49,749 bases of DNA from Mycobacterium asiaticum (GCF_001668675.1 NZ_LZKQ01000308.1:1-49749); one strand, 5' to 3'; shown: positions 17,430 to 25,755, counted from the first letter of the stretch. Numbers and translations are program-made. Notes: generated by a model from the sequence alone, not told the origin.

Positions 17430-18001
17430 GGCTGCAGGTCCTGGACGGGGGTCACCCGCCGCACATCAAGGCGCTGTTCGGCGTGATCCGGCTGGTGTCG
17501 CGGCATCCGGTCGTCGATGCCGTCAAACTGGCCTTCTACCGACGCGATTTCTACGGCGGTGGCGAACTGACCCACGAGGCCATGCGCGGCGCTTCGGAAT
17601 GGTCGGTCGGTGATCGTGAGTTGATGGCCGCCGTCGTCTCGCAAGCCAACGACTGCCCGTTCTGCGTCGCCGCGCACACCGCCACTTCCAGACAGTGGTA
17701 TCAGAACGACGCGAAAGTCGCTGCCACACTTGAGGATTTGGATGCAGCACCGATCGGCGCGCCGCTGCGGGAGACCCTGCGCCTGCTCGGCAAGCTCGCC
17801 CGGGAGCACCGTGTCGACGCCGGCGATATCCGAACCGTTCTCGACGCCGGCGTCTCGGCCGAGCAGATCGAGGATGCGCTGGCCGTGTGCCTGGCCTTCG
17901 ACATCACCAACCGGCTGGCCAACGCCTTCGACTTCGCGATCGCCGAACCCGCGGCCATGGACGCCGGCGCGAGGCACCTGCTCAAACGCGGCTACCGATA
18001 G
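17426..18001 (+). CDS. AhpD-like carboxymuconolactone decarboxylase-family protein
   Basis: 191 aa. The AhpD signature is present as NDCPFCVAAHTA with Cys77, Cys80 and His84, preceded by REL with an acidic residue about 12 positions before. This arrangement supports a thiol-based peroxidase or disulfide reductase acting in the cytosol. A later helical region (LAVCLAFDITNRLANAFDF) matches AhpD-like proteins of about 190 aa. The start ATG at 17426 overlaps the stop of the small CMD-like gene. The stop lies 4 bp from the convergent methyltransferase stop. The two-gene unit is an insertion relative to the M. tuberculosis order, where Rv3342 is followed by PPE54. Confidence 0.82.
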   Translation: MRLQVLDGGHPPHIKALFGVIRLVSRHPVVDAVKLAFYRRDFYGGGELTHEAMRGASEWSVGDRELMAAVVSQANDCPFCVAAHTATSRQWYQNDAKVAATLEDLDAAPIGAPLRETLRLLGKLAREHRVDAGDIRTVLDAGVSAEQIEDALAVCLAFDITNRLANAFDFAIAEPAAMDAGARHLLKRGYR

Positions 18002-18005
18002 ACCT

Positions 18006-18737
18006 TTAGGCCAGGGTGGCCCGCACGCACACGGTGATGTAGGGCAGCGCAAGACCATTGGCATTCGCCAGAGCCGGGTGGGTGGCCAGCAACTCGCGCA
18101 CCTTGTCCAGCGTCTTGGTGCGTACCTCGGTGGGCGAGGTGATGCAGTAGGTGCGCGAGGCCACCAGGTCGATAAGCGCCTGCGGCGTAAGGTAATTCGT
18201 CCACTCGAGCTGATGGCGTTCCACGTCGGTGAACGGCTCGGGGAGGGTCACCCGGTTGCGGACCGGATCGTCGTCGCGGCCGATGATCTCGCCGAGCTCG
18301 CGCACCCAGCCGAGCCGTTCGTCGCGGGTGTTCCACACCAGACCCAGCCGGCCGCCCGGACGCAACACCCGGGCCACCTCCGGAATCGCGCGGGCCGGGT
18401 CCACCCAGTGCCACGCCTGCGCCACCAGCACCGCGTCAACGCTGTTGTCCTGCAACGGAATCTCTTCGGCGGTGCCCAGCAGCGCTCGCGTCTGCGGCAG
18501 CGATGCGGTGAGCACCTCGAGCATTTCGGGAACCGGGTCCACGGCCACCACGTCCAAGCCGCGCTCGACCAGGCGGGTCGTCAGCTTGCCGGTCCCCGCG
18601 CCGAGGTCGAGGACTTCGCGGGCACCGGACGGCAACAGCCAGTCGATCGCTTCCGGCGGATACGTCGGCCGGCCCCGCTCGTAGGCGGCCGCGGCCGCGC
18701 CGAAGGACAGGGAACGGTCGCGCTGGGATCGTGTCAC
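18006..18737 (-). CDS. SAM-dependent class I methyltransferase (Rv3342-like)
   Basis: 243 aa, the same length as Rv3342. The SAM-binding motif I is VLDLGAGTGKLT, followed by VVAVDPVPEML (motif II acidic end) and AQAWHWVDPARAI and RVLRPGGRLGLVW typical of UbiE/SAM-type methyltransferases. The N-terminus SLSFGAAAAAYERGRPTYP is the usual one for this family. I chose the GTG at 18737 because it overlaps the metX stop by 4 bp (GTGA), a coupling layout. It is the third gene of the metZ-metX operon and so probably shares SAM-riboswitch control. Substrate is unknown. Confidence 0.88.
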   Translation of the reverse strand: MTRSQRDRSLSFGAAAAAYERGRPTYPPEAIDWLLPSGAREVLDLGAGTGKLTTRLVERGLDVVAVDPVPEMLEVLTASLPQTRALLGTAEEIPLQDNSVDAVLVAQAWHWVDPARAIPEVARVLRPGGRLGLVWNTRDERLGWVRELGEIIGRDDDPVRNRVTLPEPFTDVERHQLEWTNYLTPQALIDLVASRTYCITSPTEVRTKTLDKVRELLATHPALANANGLALPYITVCVRATLA

Positions 18738-19867
18738 CGCGAACACGCACCTTCGGCCAGCTGGAGGGTCTCGCGGATCAACACACCCACCGCGTCGGAT
18801 TCGATCAGGAAGCCGTCGTGGCCGCAGATGGACTTGACCACCCGCACCCCGCCGCAACCGGGCAACAACTCGGCCAGCTCGTCCTGCAGACGCAGCGGGT
18901 AGAGCCGGTCGGAGGTGATACCGCCGACCACGGTCGGGACCGGGCACCGGGTCAGTGCCGCGTGTACGCCGCCGCGCCCGCGCCCGACGTCATGGCTGTT
19001 GAGCGCCTCGGTCAGGGTGACGTAACTGCCCGCGTCGAAGCGCGAAAGCAGCTTGTCGCCCTGATGCTCCAGATAGCTCTGCACGGCGTAGCGGCCGCCG
19101 GCCGAAGGGTCCTCGCCCAGCTGCGGCTCGTTGGCGAACCGGCGGTCCAGCTCGACCTCGCCGCGGTAGGTCAGGTGCGCGATGCGGCGCGCGATTTTCA
19201 GCCCGTCGTCCGGAGCCCGACCGGTTTCGTAGTAGTCGCCGCCCTGCCAGTCCGGATCGGCCTTGATCGCCGCGATCTGCGTGGTCTGCGTGCCGAGCTG
19301 GTCGCCGGTGGAGCGGGCGCCCACCGCCAGCAGCAGGCCGGCGCGCACCCGGTCGGGGTGGCCGACAATCCACTCGAGCGCTCGTGCACCGCCCATGGAC
19401 CCGCCAACGACAGCGGCCACCTGAGTTATTCCCAGCGCCGCCAACGCGGCGATGTCCGCCTCGACTTGGTCGCGGATGGTGATCCGCGGAAACCTTGAGC
19501 CGTAGGGTTTTCCGTCGCGCGCCAGCGAGCTCGGCCCGGTGGAGCCGCGGCACCCGCCGAGCGAGTTGGTGGCCACCGCGCACCAGCGGTTGGTGTCGAT
19601 CGGTGCGCCGGGTCCGGCCACCCCGTCCCACCAGCCGGGCGTGGGATGCCCCGGGCCGGCGGGCCCGGTGATGTGCGAGTCACCCGTGAGCGCATGCAGC
19701 ACCATCACCACGTTGTCGCGCGTCGGCGACAACTCGCCCCAGCGCTGAACTGCGATGTGGACATCGTCGATGACCGCACCGCTTTCCAGCCGCAGGGCGC
19801 CGATGTCGACGACGCCGACCTCACCTTCGGCGGGCAGCGCTTGTGTGGGCACGTCGGAGATCGTCAC
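18734..19867 (-). CDS. metX: Homoserine O-acetyltransferase
   Basis: MetX (MetA in M. tuberculosis naming, Rv3341) transfers acetyl from acetyl-CoA to homoserine, the first committed step of methionine synthesis. The 377-aa alpha/beta-hydrolase-fold enzyme shows the nucleophile elbow VVGGSMGGARALEW with Ser157. The Asp of SDRLYPLRL and the His of GHDGFL near the C-terminus complete the triad. ALTGDSHITGPA and NSLGGCRGSTGP are conserved substrate-pocket segments. It starts 11 bp after the metZ stop and its own stop overlaps the methyltransferase start. Confidence 0.97.
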   Translation of the reverse strand: MTISDVPTQALPAEGEVGVVDIGALRLESGAVIDDVHIAVQRWGELSPTRDNVVMVLHALTGDSHITGPAGPGHPTPGWWDGVAGPGAPIDTNRWCAVATNSLGGCRGSTGPSSLARDGKPYGSRFPRITIRDQVEADIAALAALGITQVAAVVGGSMGGARALEWIVGHPDRVRAGLLLAVGARSTGDQLGTQTTQIAAIKADPDWQGGDYYETGRAPDDGLKIARRIAHLTYRGEVELDRRFANEPQLGEDPSAGGRYAVQSYLEHQGDKLLSRFDAGSYVTLTEALNSHDVGRGRGGVHAALTRCPVPTVVGGITSDRLYPLRLQDELAELLPGCGGVRVVKSICGHDGFLIESDAVGVLIRETLQLAEGACSR

Positions 19868-19878
19868 GTCCGCCGCTC

Positions 19879-21231
19879 TCAGAACGCCGCTACGGCCTGC
19901 GGGTCGGAACCGGCCGCCGACGAGCCGAGCGCCCCGGCCGCGGCGAAACCGAGCTCCAAGTCGGCCAGGATGTCGTCGATGTTCTCCAGGCCGACGGCCA
20001 GCCGTACCAATCCGGGAGTGACGCCGGTCGCGAGCTGCTCGGCGGCGCTGAGCTGGGCGTGCGTGGTCGAGGCCGGGTGGATTACCAGCGAACGCACATC
20101 CCCGATGTTGGCGACGTGGCTGTGCAGTTGCAGCGCGTCGACGAACGCCTTGCCGGCGTCCACGCCGCCCGCGAGCTCGAAAGCCAGCACCGCTCCGACG
20201 CCCTTGGGGGCCAACTTCGTCGCCAGCTGATGCCAGGGCGAGCTGGGCAGCCCGGCGTAGTTGACCGAAAGCACGTCCTCGCGTGCCTCCAGGAACTCCG
20301 CGACCCGCTGGGCGTTGGCGACGTGGCGCTCCACCCGCAGGCTCAGCGTCTCCAGGCCCTGGGCGACCAGGAACGCGTTGAACGGCGAAGCGGCCGAGCC
20401 GAGGTCGCGCAGCAGTTGCACGCGGGCCTTGAGCGCGAACGCCGGCGGCCCGAGCTCGGCGAACACCACGCCGTGGTAGCTGGGGTCGGGAGTGGTGAAC
20501 CCAGGGAACTTGCCGTTGGTCCAGTCGAAGGTGCCGCCGTCGACGATGACACCGGCGATGGCCGAGCCGTGCCCGCCCAGGTATTTGGTGGCCGAGTGCA
20601 CCACGATGTCGGCGCCCTGGGCCAGCGGCTGGATCAGATACGGCGTGGCGATGGTGTTGTCGACGATCAGCGGCACCCCATTGCGGTGCGCCACCTCGGA
20701 GACGCCCGGCGTGTCCAGCACGTCGATCTGCGGGTTGGAGATGGTCTCGGCGAAGAACGCCTTGGTGTTGGGCCGCACCGCAGCCTGCCAGGAGTCCAGG
20801 TCGTCGGGATCCTCGACGAAGCTGACCTCGATGCCCAGCTTCGCCAGCGAATAGTGGAACAGGTTGTAGGTGCCGCCGTAGAGCCGCGGGCTGGAGACGA
20901 TGTGATCACCGGCGGCGGCCAGGTTCAGGATGGCGTAAGTCTCGGCCGCCTGTCCGGAGGACAGGAACAACGCGGCCACGCCGCCCTCGAGCGCGGCGAT
21001 GCGCTGCTCGACGACGTCGGTGGTCGGATTACCGATGCGGGTGTAGATGTTGCCCGGCTCCGCGAGGCCGAACAGGGCGGCGGCGTGCGCGACGTTGTCG
21101 AAGGTGTACGAGGTGGTCTGGTAGATCGGCAGCGCCCGCGCGTTGGTGGTCGGGTCCGGTCGCTGCCCGGCGTGGATCTGCTTGGTTTCGAAAGACCAAT
21201 TCGCGGTCGGGTCGGTGGTCTCGGAGCTCAC
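19879..21231 (-). CDS. metZ: O-acetylhomoserine sulfhydrylase (PLP-dependent)
   Basis: A 450-aa Cys/Met-metabolism PLP enzyme (metC/Rv3340 in M. tuberculosis naming), which converts O-acetylhomoserine plus sulfide to homocysteine in the cytosol. The PLP lysine is Lys216 in VHSATKYLGGHGSAIAG. Other hallmarks: YTRIGNPTTDVVEQRIAALEGG, the LYGGTYNLF segment and VDNTIATPYL. Start is a GTG at 21231; only a weak GAAAG-type ribosome site is visible upstream. The gene opens an operon metZ-metX-methyltransferase preceded by a SAM-IV riboswitch. In M. tuberculosis icd1 lies on the far side; here it is absent from this spot. Confidence 0.96.
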   Translation of the reverse strand: MSSETTDPTANWSFETKQIHAGQRPDPTTNARALPIYQTTSYTFDNVAHAAALFGLAEPGNIYTRIGNPTTDVVEQRIAALEGGVAALFLSSGQAAETYAILNLAAAGDHIVSSPRLYGGTYNLFHYSLAKLGIEVSFVEDPDDLDSWQAAVRPNTKAFFAETISNPQIDVLDTPGVSEVAHRNGVPLIVDNTIATPYLIQPLAQGADIVVHSATKYLGGHGSAIAGVIVDGGTFDWTNGKFPGFTTPDPSYHGVVFAELGPPAFALKARVQLLRDLGSAASPFNAFLVAQGLETLSLRVERHVANAQRVAEFLEAREDVLSVNYAGLPSSPWHQLATKLAPKGVGAVLAFELAGGVDAGKAFVDALQLHSHVANIGDVRSLVIHPASTTHAQLSAAEQLATGVTPGLVRLAVGLENIDDILADLELGFAAAGALGSSAAGSDPQAVAAF

Positions 21232-21354
21232 TCTGGTCGCTTTCTGCTGGGGGAAATGGCGGTTAGGCGAAGAGAGGCACAGCTTGCAGAGCCGAGTGGG
21301 TTTGATAAGTGCACATCACGTTTCCCTGTCAGCTCAGGGGCCCGGTTGACGGCG

Positions 21355-21473
21355 GACCCGCGCTTGCCGCGTAGCCGGTGCGGCTACTCAACCTGGTCAT
21401 CACCCGGGGCACCCCACCGCGGTTGGAGGGTTGCCGGCCAGCAAGCCGGGGCTTGACGCTGGCGCTCATGACC
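21355..21473 (-). ncRNA. SAM-IV riboswitch in the metZ leader
   Basis: The reverse complement of this interval matches, from memory, the 119-nt mycobacterial SAM-IV aptamer almost base for base. It begins GGTCATGAGCGCCAGCGTCA, has the core GGCAACCCTCCAACCGCGG and GGGTGCCCCGGGTGATGACC, and ends GCGGCAAGCGCGGGTC. The outer stem pairs GGTCAT with ATGACC. The single variation I notice is in the loop of the GTAGCCG/CGGCTAC hairpin, where changes are tolerated. The metZ GTG lies 123 bp downstream. In between is a short hairpin (CCCTG/CAGGG, 21324-21339) without a U-tract, so control may act on translation or through Rho rather than an intrinsic terminator. High SAM is expected to turn the operon off. 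Confidence 0.95.
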
Positions 21474-21514
21474 GATTTGAAGACTATCGTATGGCGGCGG
21501 ATCCCCGCCAATTC

Positions 21515-22396
21515 CTAACTGGCGGGTGGCTGGCTGACCTGATTACCGCCGCTGGCCCCCACGCACTCGTCCAGGAAATCCAGGATCACCTCGGTGACCC
21601 GCCCCGGTGCCTCGAACATTGGCACATGGCCGACGTTGTCGAGCGTGGTGAACCGGTGGTCGTCGGGCAGTTCAGTGCGGAAATGCCGGCTGAACCGCGG
21701 CGAAGGGACAACCCGGTCCTTTTCGCAGACCACCAGATGGGCGGGTACGGAGTTCTCGGCGAGTTGCTGCAGCCCGGGCATCAGCAACGCCTTGACCAGC
21801 AGCTGGAAGTAGGCCGGACAGTGTGCGACGTCATCGACGATGACGCTGAGTTCGCGCTCGCTGACCCCGTCGGGGGTGGCGCTGATCGCATAGGTGGCCA
21901 GGTGCCGGCTGAACGGTATGCGCAGTACCCGCGGACCGAACAGCCAGGCGAGTATCAGCATCGGAATGCCCAGGATGAACTTGCCGATCACCTCGAACTT
22001 GGCCGGGCTCCACCGGGTCCAGCCGCCGGCCGGGGCGATGCCCAGCACGCTGCGCGCGCGCCCGCGTCGTTCCAACTCGAACGCGACCCAGCCGCCCAGC
22101 GAGTTGCCGACGATGTGCGCGGTGTCCCAGCCGAGTTCGTCCATTTGGCGCTCGACGTGGTCGGCCAGCACCTCGGAGGACAGGAAGTAGGTGCCGGCGC
22201 GGGGGCCGCCGTTGTGGCCCGCCATCGTCGGGGCGAAAACCTCGTAGCGGCCGGTTTCGGCCAGTTGCTGCGCGACCACCTCCCACACCGTCTGCGACAT
22301 CAGGAACGGGTGGAGCAGCAGCACCGGCTCGCCCGAACCCAAGTGAATGGGCTTGCGGGTGGCGGCGCCCGATGAAGGCTTTCGCAGGCTTCGCAT
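21515..22396 (-). CDS. Alpha/beta hydrolase (Rv3337/Rv3338-like, intact)
   Basis: 293 aa. An alpha/beta-hydrolase fold with the oxyanion-side LLLHPFLMS, nucleophile elbow IVGNSLGGWVAFEL (Ser99), acid-side VVCEKDRVVPS, and C-terminal histidine in LDNVGHVPMFEAP. Family members hydrolyse esters, epoxides or C-C bonds; substrate is unknown. A cap with a hydrophobic helix (FILGIPMLILAWLFGP) might dock to the membrane. The ATG at 22396 is chosen over an ATG at 22453 because the extra residues overlap the palindrome region and are not family-like. As I recall, M. tuberculosis has two separate short genes, Rv3337 and Rv3338, in this place. The single 293-aa frame here looks like the undamaged version. 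Confidence 0.88.
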   Translation of the reverse strand: MRSLRKPSSGAATRKPIHLGSGEPVLLLHPFLMSQTVWEVVAQQLAETGRYEVFAPTMAGHNGGPRAGTYFLSSEVLADHVERQMDELGWDTAHIVGNSLGGWVAFELERRGRARSVLGIAPAGGWTRWSPAKFEVIGKFILGIPMLILAWLFGPRVLRIPFSRHLATYAISATPDGVSERELSVIVDDVAHCPAYFQLLVKALLMPGLQQLAENSVPAHLVVCEKDRVVPSPRFSRHFRTELPDDHRFTTLDNVGHVPMFEAPGRVTEVILDFLDECVGASGGNQVSQPPAS

Positions 22397-22411
22397 AATT
22401 TCGACAGTAAA

Positions 22412-22432
22412 TGCGGTACCGCTGGTACCGCA
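22412..22432. promoter_or_regulatory. Perfect 9-bp inverted repeat, candidate operator
   Basis: Arms TGCGGTACC (22412-22420) and GGTACCGCA (22424-22432) are exact reverse complements around GCT. The dyad lies 15 bp upstream of the alpha/beta hydrolase ATG and 60 bp upstream of trpS, in the shared divergent promoter region. Length and spacing suit a TetR- or GntR-type dimer; no such regulator is adjacent. Confidence 0.6.
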
Positions 22433-22492
22433 ACCAAGTCTCGTTGGCATCACGTTCGCGTGGTCGGGGCCCGTGAAAAGATCGGTGGCATC

Positions 22493-23512
22493 ATGAGCAC
22501 CCCTACCGGATCCCGCCGGATTTTCTCCGGTGTGCAGCCCACTTCTGACTCGCTACACCTCGGCAACGCCCTGGGCGCCGTCGCCCAGTGGGTCGGGCTG
22601 CAGGACGAGCATGACGCGTTCTTCTGCGTGGTGGACCTGCACGCCATCACCATTCCGCAAGACCCGGACGCGCTGCGGCGCCGCACGCTGATCACTGCGG
22701 CGCAGTACCTGGCGCTCGGCATCGACCCCGACAAGGCCACCATCTTCGTGCAGAGCCACGTGCCCGCCCACAGTCAGCTGGCCTGGGTACTGGGCTGCTT
22801 CACCGGCTTCGGCCAGGCCTCCCGGATGACGCAGTTCAAGGACAAGTCGACGCGCCAGGGCGCCGACTCCACCACCGTCGGACTCTTCACCTACCCGGTG
22901 CTGCAGGCCGCCGACGTGCTGGCCTACGACACCGACCTGGTGCCGGTGGGCGAGGACCAGCGCCAGCACCTGGAGCTGGCCCGCGACATCGCGCAGCGCG
23001 TCAACAGCCGCTTCCCGGACACCTTCGTCGTCCCTGACGTGTTGATTCCCAAGGTCACCGCCAAGATCTACGACCTACAGGACCCGACGTCGAAGATGAG
23101 CAAGTCGGCCTCCACCGACGCCGGGCTGATCAGCCTGCTTGACGATCCGGCCAGATCCGCCAAGAAGATTCGCTCCGCGGTCACCGACAGCGAACGGGAG
23201 ATCCGGTACGACCCGGAGGCCAAGGCCGGCGTGTCGAACCTGCTGAGCATCCAGTCGGCGGTCACCGGCGTCGGCATCGACGCCCTGGTCGACGGGTACG
23301 CCGGGCGCGGCTACGGCGACCTGAAGAAAGACACCGCCGAAGCGGTCGTCGAATACGTCCGGCCGATCAAGGCGCGGGTCGACGAGCTGACCGCCGACCT
23401 AGGCGAACTGGAGGCCGTGCTGGCGGCCGGGGCGCAGCGCGCCAACGAGATCGCCAGCAAAACCGTGCAGCGGGTCTACGATCGGTTAGGTTTCCTTCCG
23501 CTTAAGGAATAA
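22493..23512 (+). CDS. trpS: Tryptophanyl-tRNA synthetase
   Basis: 339 aa, close to Rv3336c. It charges tRNA-Trp with tryptophan using ATP. The class I signatures are visible: SLHLGN at residues 21-25 (HIGH motif) and SKMSKS around residue 200. Trp-binding segments FCVVDLHAIT, YPVLQAADVL and GEDQRQHLELARDIA are standard for bacterial TrpS. The ATG at 22493 gives the conserved MSTPTGSRRIFSGVQPT start; an in-frame codon at 22460 would add 11 unlikely residues. It is followed after one base by the first YihY-type gene. Confidence 0.97.
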   Translation: MSTPTGSRRIFSGVQPTSDSLHLGNALGAVAQWVGLQDEHDAFFCVVDLHAITIPQDPDALRRRTLITAAQYLALGIDPDKATIFVQSHVPAHSQLAWVLGCFTGFGQASRMTQFKDKSTRQGADSTTVGLFTYPVLQAADVLAYDTDLVPVGEDQRQHLELARDIAQRVNSRFPDTFVVPDVLIPKVTAKIYDLQDPTSKMSKSASTDAGLISLLDDPARSAKKIRSAVTDSEREIRYDPEAKAGVSNLLSIQSAVTGVGIDALVDGYAGRGYGDLKKDTAEAVVEYVRPIKARVDELTADLGELEAVLAAGAQRANEIASKTVQRVYDRLGFLPLKE

Positions 23513-23513
23513 G

Positions 23514-24401
23514 TTGACCGCGAATCATCAGCCCGTGCCGTCCACCCCGGGAGTCCTGGACCGGCTGCGGGCCCGGGCTGACTGGTTCGATCATGCGGTG
23601 CGCGCCTTCCTGCATTTCCGGGATTGCAACGGCAATCTCTTCGCGGCCGGGCTCACCTACTACACGCTGATCGCGCTGTTCCCGTTGCTGATGATCTGTT
23701 TCGCGCTGGGCGGTTTCGCGCTGTCGCGGCAGCCGGGACTGGTCGACACCATCGACGACCGCGCCCGGTCCTGGGTGTCGCCGGAGCTGGGGCAGCAACT
23801 GGTGGGCCTGATGAACTCGGCGGTCGCGGCGCACACCTCCGTCGGCGTGATCGGACTGCTTTTCGCGGCCTGGGTGGGTCAGACGTGGATGTATCGGCTG
23901 CGCGAAGCACTCGGCAGAATCTGGGGGCACCCGGTTATCTCGGTGGGTCTGGTGCGCACGGTGCTGTCCGATCTGGCCGCCGTCGTGGCGACGTTCGGGG
24001 TAATCCTGGCCACCATGGCACTCTCGGCGCTGGGGCATCGGGAGCCGATGGAAGCGGCCCTCAAACTGCTTGGCCTCCCGGAACTTTCGGTCTTCCACTG
24101 GTTGCTGCGGGTGCTTTCCGTGCTGATCTCGTTCCTGGTTTCGTGGCTGGTCTTCACCTGGGTGATCGTCCGGTTGCCGCGGGAGTCGGTGGGAGTGGCC
24201 ACGTCGATGCGGGCCGGTCTGATCGCGGCCGTCGGGTTCGAGCTGTTCAAACTGCTGGGGTCGCTGTATCTGCGAGTGGTGCTGCGCAGCGTGGCCGGTG
24301 CCACTTTCGGGCCGCTGCTCGGGCTGCTGGTGTTCGCCTATGTCACCTGGGTGCTGGTGCTGTTCAGTACCGCTTGGGCCGCGACGGCGGGAGCTTCATG
24401 A
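23514..24401 (+). CDS. YihY/UPF0761-family inner membrane protein, copy 1 (Rv3335c-like)
   Basis: 295 aa with about six transmembrane helices. It has the family's typical opening FRDCNGNLFAAGLTYYTLIA, then SVGVIGLLFAAW, a central VLSVLISFLVSWLVFTWVIV, and the closing GATFGPLLGLLVFAYVTW. The function is unproven; the old ribonuclease BN label for the family is not supported. The start is a TTG at 23514, one base after the trpS stop, so translation is probably coupled. The stop overlaps the start of copy 2 by 4 bp (ATGA). Confidence 0.88.
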   Translation: MTANHQPVPSTPGVLDRLRARADWFDHAVRAFLHFRDCNGNLFAAGLTYYTLIALFPLLMICFALGGFALSRQPGLVDTIDDRARSWVSPELGQQLVGLMNSAVAAHTSVGVIGLLFAAWVGQTWMYRLREALGRIWGHPVISVGLVRTVLSDLAAVVATFGVILATMALSALGHREPMEAALKLLGLPELSVFHWLLRVLSVLISFLVSWLVFTWVIVRLPRESVGVATSMRAGLIAAVGFELFKLLGSLYLRVVLRSVAGATFGPLLGLLVFAYVTWVLVLFSTAWAATAGAS

Positions 24402-25444
24402 CCGACACCGACACCGACGCCGACGCTGCCGCCCTGGGGTTCCTGCAACGCCTGCGGGCCCGGCACGGCTGGCTCGACCACGCGGTCAAGGCCTACCAAC
24501 GCTTCAGCAAGCAGAAGGGCACCTTCTTCGCGGCCGGGCTCACCTACTACACGATCTTCGCGTTATTTCCTTTGCTGATGGTCGGTTTCGCGGTTGCCGG
24601 TTACACCTTGTCCCGCCGGCCGCAGCTGTTGAGCACGCTGGAGGCACGCATCCGCACGGCGGTGTCCGGGGAGCTGGGCCAGCAGCTTGTCGATCTGATG
24701 AACTCGGCGATCGACGCGCGCGCCTCGGTCGGGGTCATCGGGTTGCTGACCGCGGCGTGGGCCGGCCTGGGCTGGATGTATCACCTGCGGGAAGCGTTGA
24801 GCGAGATGTGGTTACAGGTAGCCGACCCGGCGGGATTCGTGCGCACCAAGTTGTCCGACCTACTGGCCATGTTGGGTACGTTCGTGGTCATCTTGGTCAC
24901 CATCGCGCTGAGTGCCCTCGGGCAGTCCGGCCCGATGGGGGCGTTGCTGAGATTGCTTCATATACCCGAGTTCTCGTTCTTCGACGAGATCTTCCGCGTC
25001 GTGTCGGTGCTCGTGTCGGTGCTGGTGTCGTGGCTGTTGTTCACCTGGATGATCGCCCGGTTGCCGCGCGAGCCGGGCAGCTTCGTCACCTCGATGCGCG
25101 CCGGCTTGATGGCGGCCGTCGGGTTCGAGGTGTTCAAGCAATTGGGGTCTATCTACCTGCAGACCGTGGTGCGCAGCCCCGCCGGTGCCACCTTCGGACC
25201 GGTGCTGGGCCTGATGGTCTTCGCGTTCGTCACCTGGTCGCTGCTGTTGTTCGCCACCGCTTGGGCCGCGACCGCCGCCGACGACGAGCGGGAGAGTCAC
25301 GTGGACCCGCCCGCTCCGGCGATCATCCGACCGCGCATCCAGGTTCAGGAAGGCCCCAGCGCGCGCCAGACGTTGGCCGCAATGGCAGCGGGAGCCGTTG
25401 GCGCGCTGACCCTTTCGCGGCTGACCCGGCTCCGCAACCGCTAG
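24398..25444 (+). CDS. YihY/UPF0761-family inner membrane protein, copy 2
   Basis: 348 aa and clearly a paralogue of copy 1. Shared blocks in the same order include FFAAGLTYYTIFALFPLLM, GELGQQLVDLMNSA, SVGVIGLLTAAW, VLVSWLLFTWMIARLPREP, TSMRAGLMAAVGFE and GATFGPVLGLMVFAFVTW. It adds a cytosolic tail of about 60 residues (HVDPPAPAIIRPRIQVQEG) ending in a hydrophobic ALAAMAAG-like stretch and a basic RLTRLRNR end. M. tuberculosis, as I recall, has one such gene here, so this is a tandem duplication. Its TAG stop overlaps the SMR gene's stop on the other strand within one CTAG. Confidence 0.87.
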   Translation: MTDTDTDADAAALGFLQRLRARHGWLDHAVKAYQRFSKQKGTFFAAGLTYYTIFALFPLLMVGFAVAGYTLSRRPQLLSTLEARIRTAVSGELGQQLVDLMNSAIDARASVGVIGLLTAAWAGLGWMYHLREALSEMWLQVADPAGFVRTKLSDLLAMLGTFVVILVTIALSALGQSGPMGALLRLLHIPEFSFFDEIFRVVSVLVSVLVSWLLFTWMIARLPREPGSFVTSMRAGLMAAVGFEVFKQLGSIYLQTVVRSPAGATFGPVLGLMVFAFVTWSLLLFATAWAATAADDERESHVDPPAPAIIRPRIQVQEGPSARQTLAAMAAGAVGALTLSRLTRLRNR

Positions 25445-25755
25445 CTGACCAACTTCAGGCCAACGATGCAGCCGACGATCCCGGCGATCAACAGCATCTT
25501 GACCAGCGAAGCGGGTTCGTCACCGGTCGCCATCGCGTAGCAGACCGTCAGCACGGCGCCGATGCCCACCCACACCGCGTAACTGGTGCCGGTGGGCAGG
25601 CTGCGCATCGCTACCGCGAGGCCGGTCATCGAGAGGAGCAGGGCCACACCGAAGATCACCGACGGTCCTAGACGGGTGAAGCCGTCGGACCGGCTCAGGG
25701 CGGTCGCCCACACCGCCTCCAGGACTCCGGAAACCACCAGCACGAGCCAGGCCAT
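25441..25755 (-). CDS. Small multidrug resistance (SMR) family exporter
   Basis: 104 aa with four transmembrane helices. MAWLVLVVSGVLEAVWATAL carries the membrane glutamate (Glu13, equivalent to EmrE Glu14) that binds protons and cations. LPTGTSYAVWVGIGAVLT is the SMR signature of helix 3. SMR proteins work as antiparallel dimers, exporting quaternary cations or guanidinium compounds; which one cannot be read here. The ATG at 25755 shares one base with the nagA stop (TGATG), so it is coupled to nagA. A longer reading from 25782 would overlap nagA and is unlikely. Confidence 0.92.
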   Translation of the reverse strand: MAWLVLVVSGVLEAVWATALSRSDGFTRLGPSVIFGVALLLSMTGLAVAMRSLPTGTSYAVWVGIGAVLTVCYAMATGDEPASLVKMLLIAGIVGCIVGLKLVS

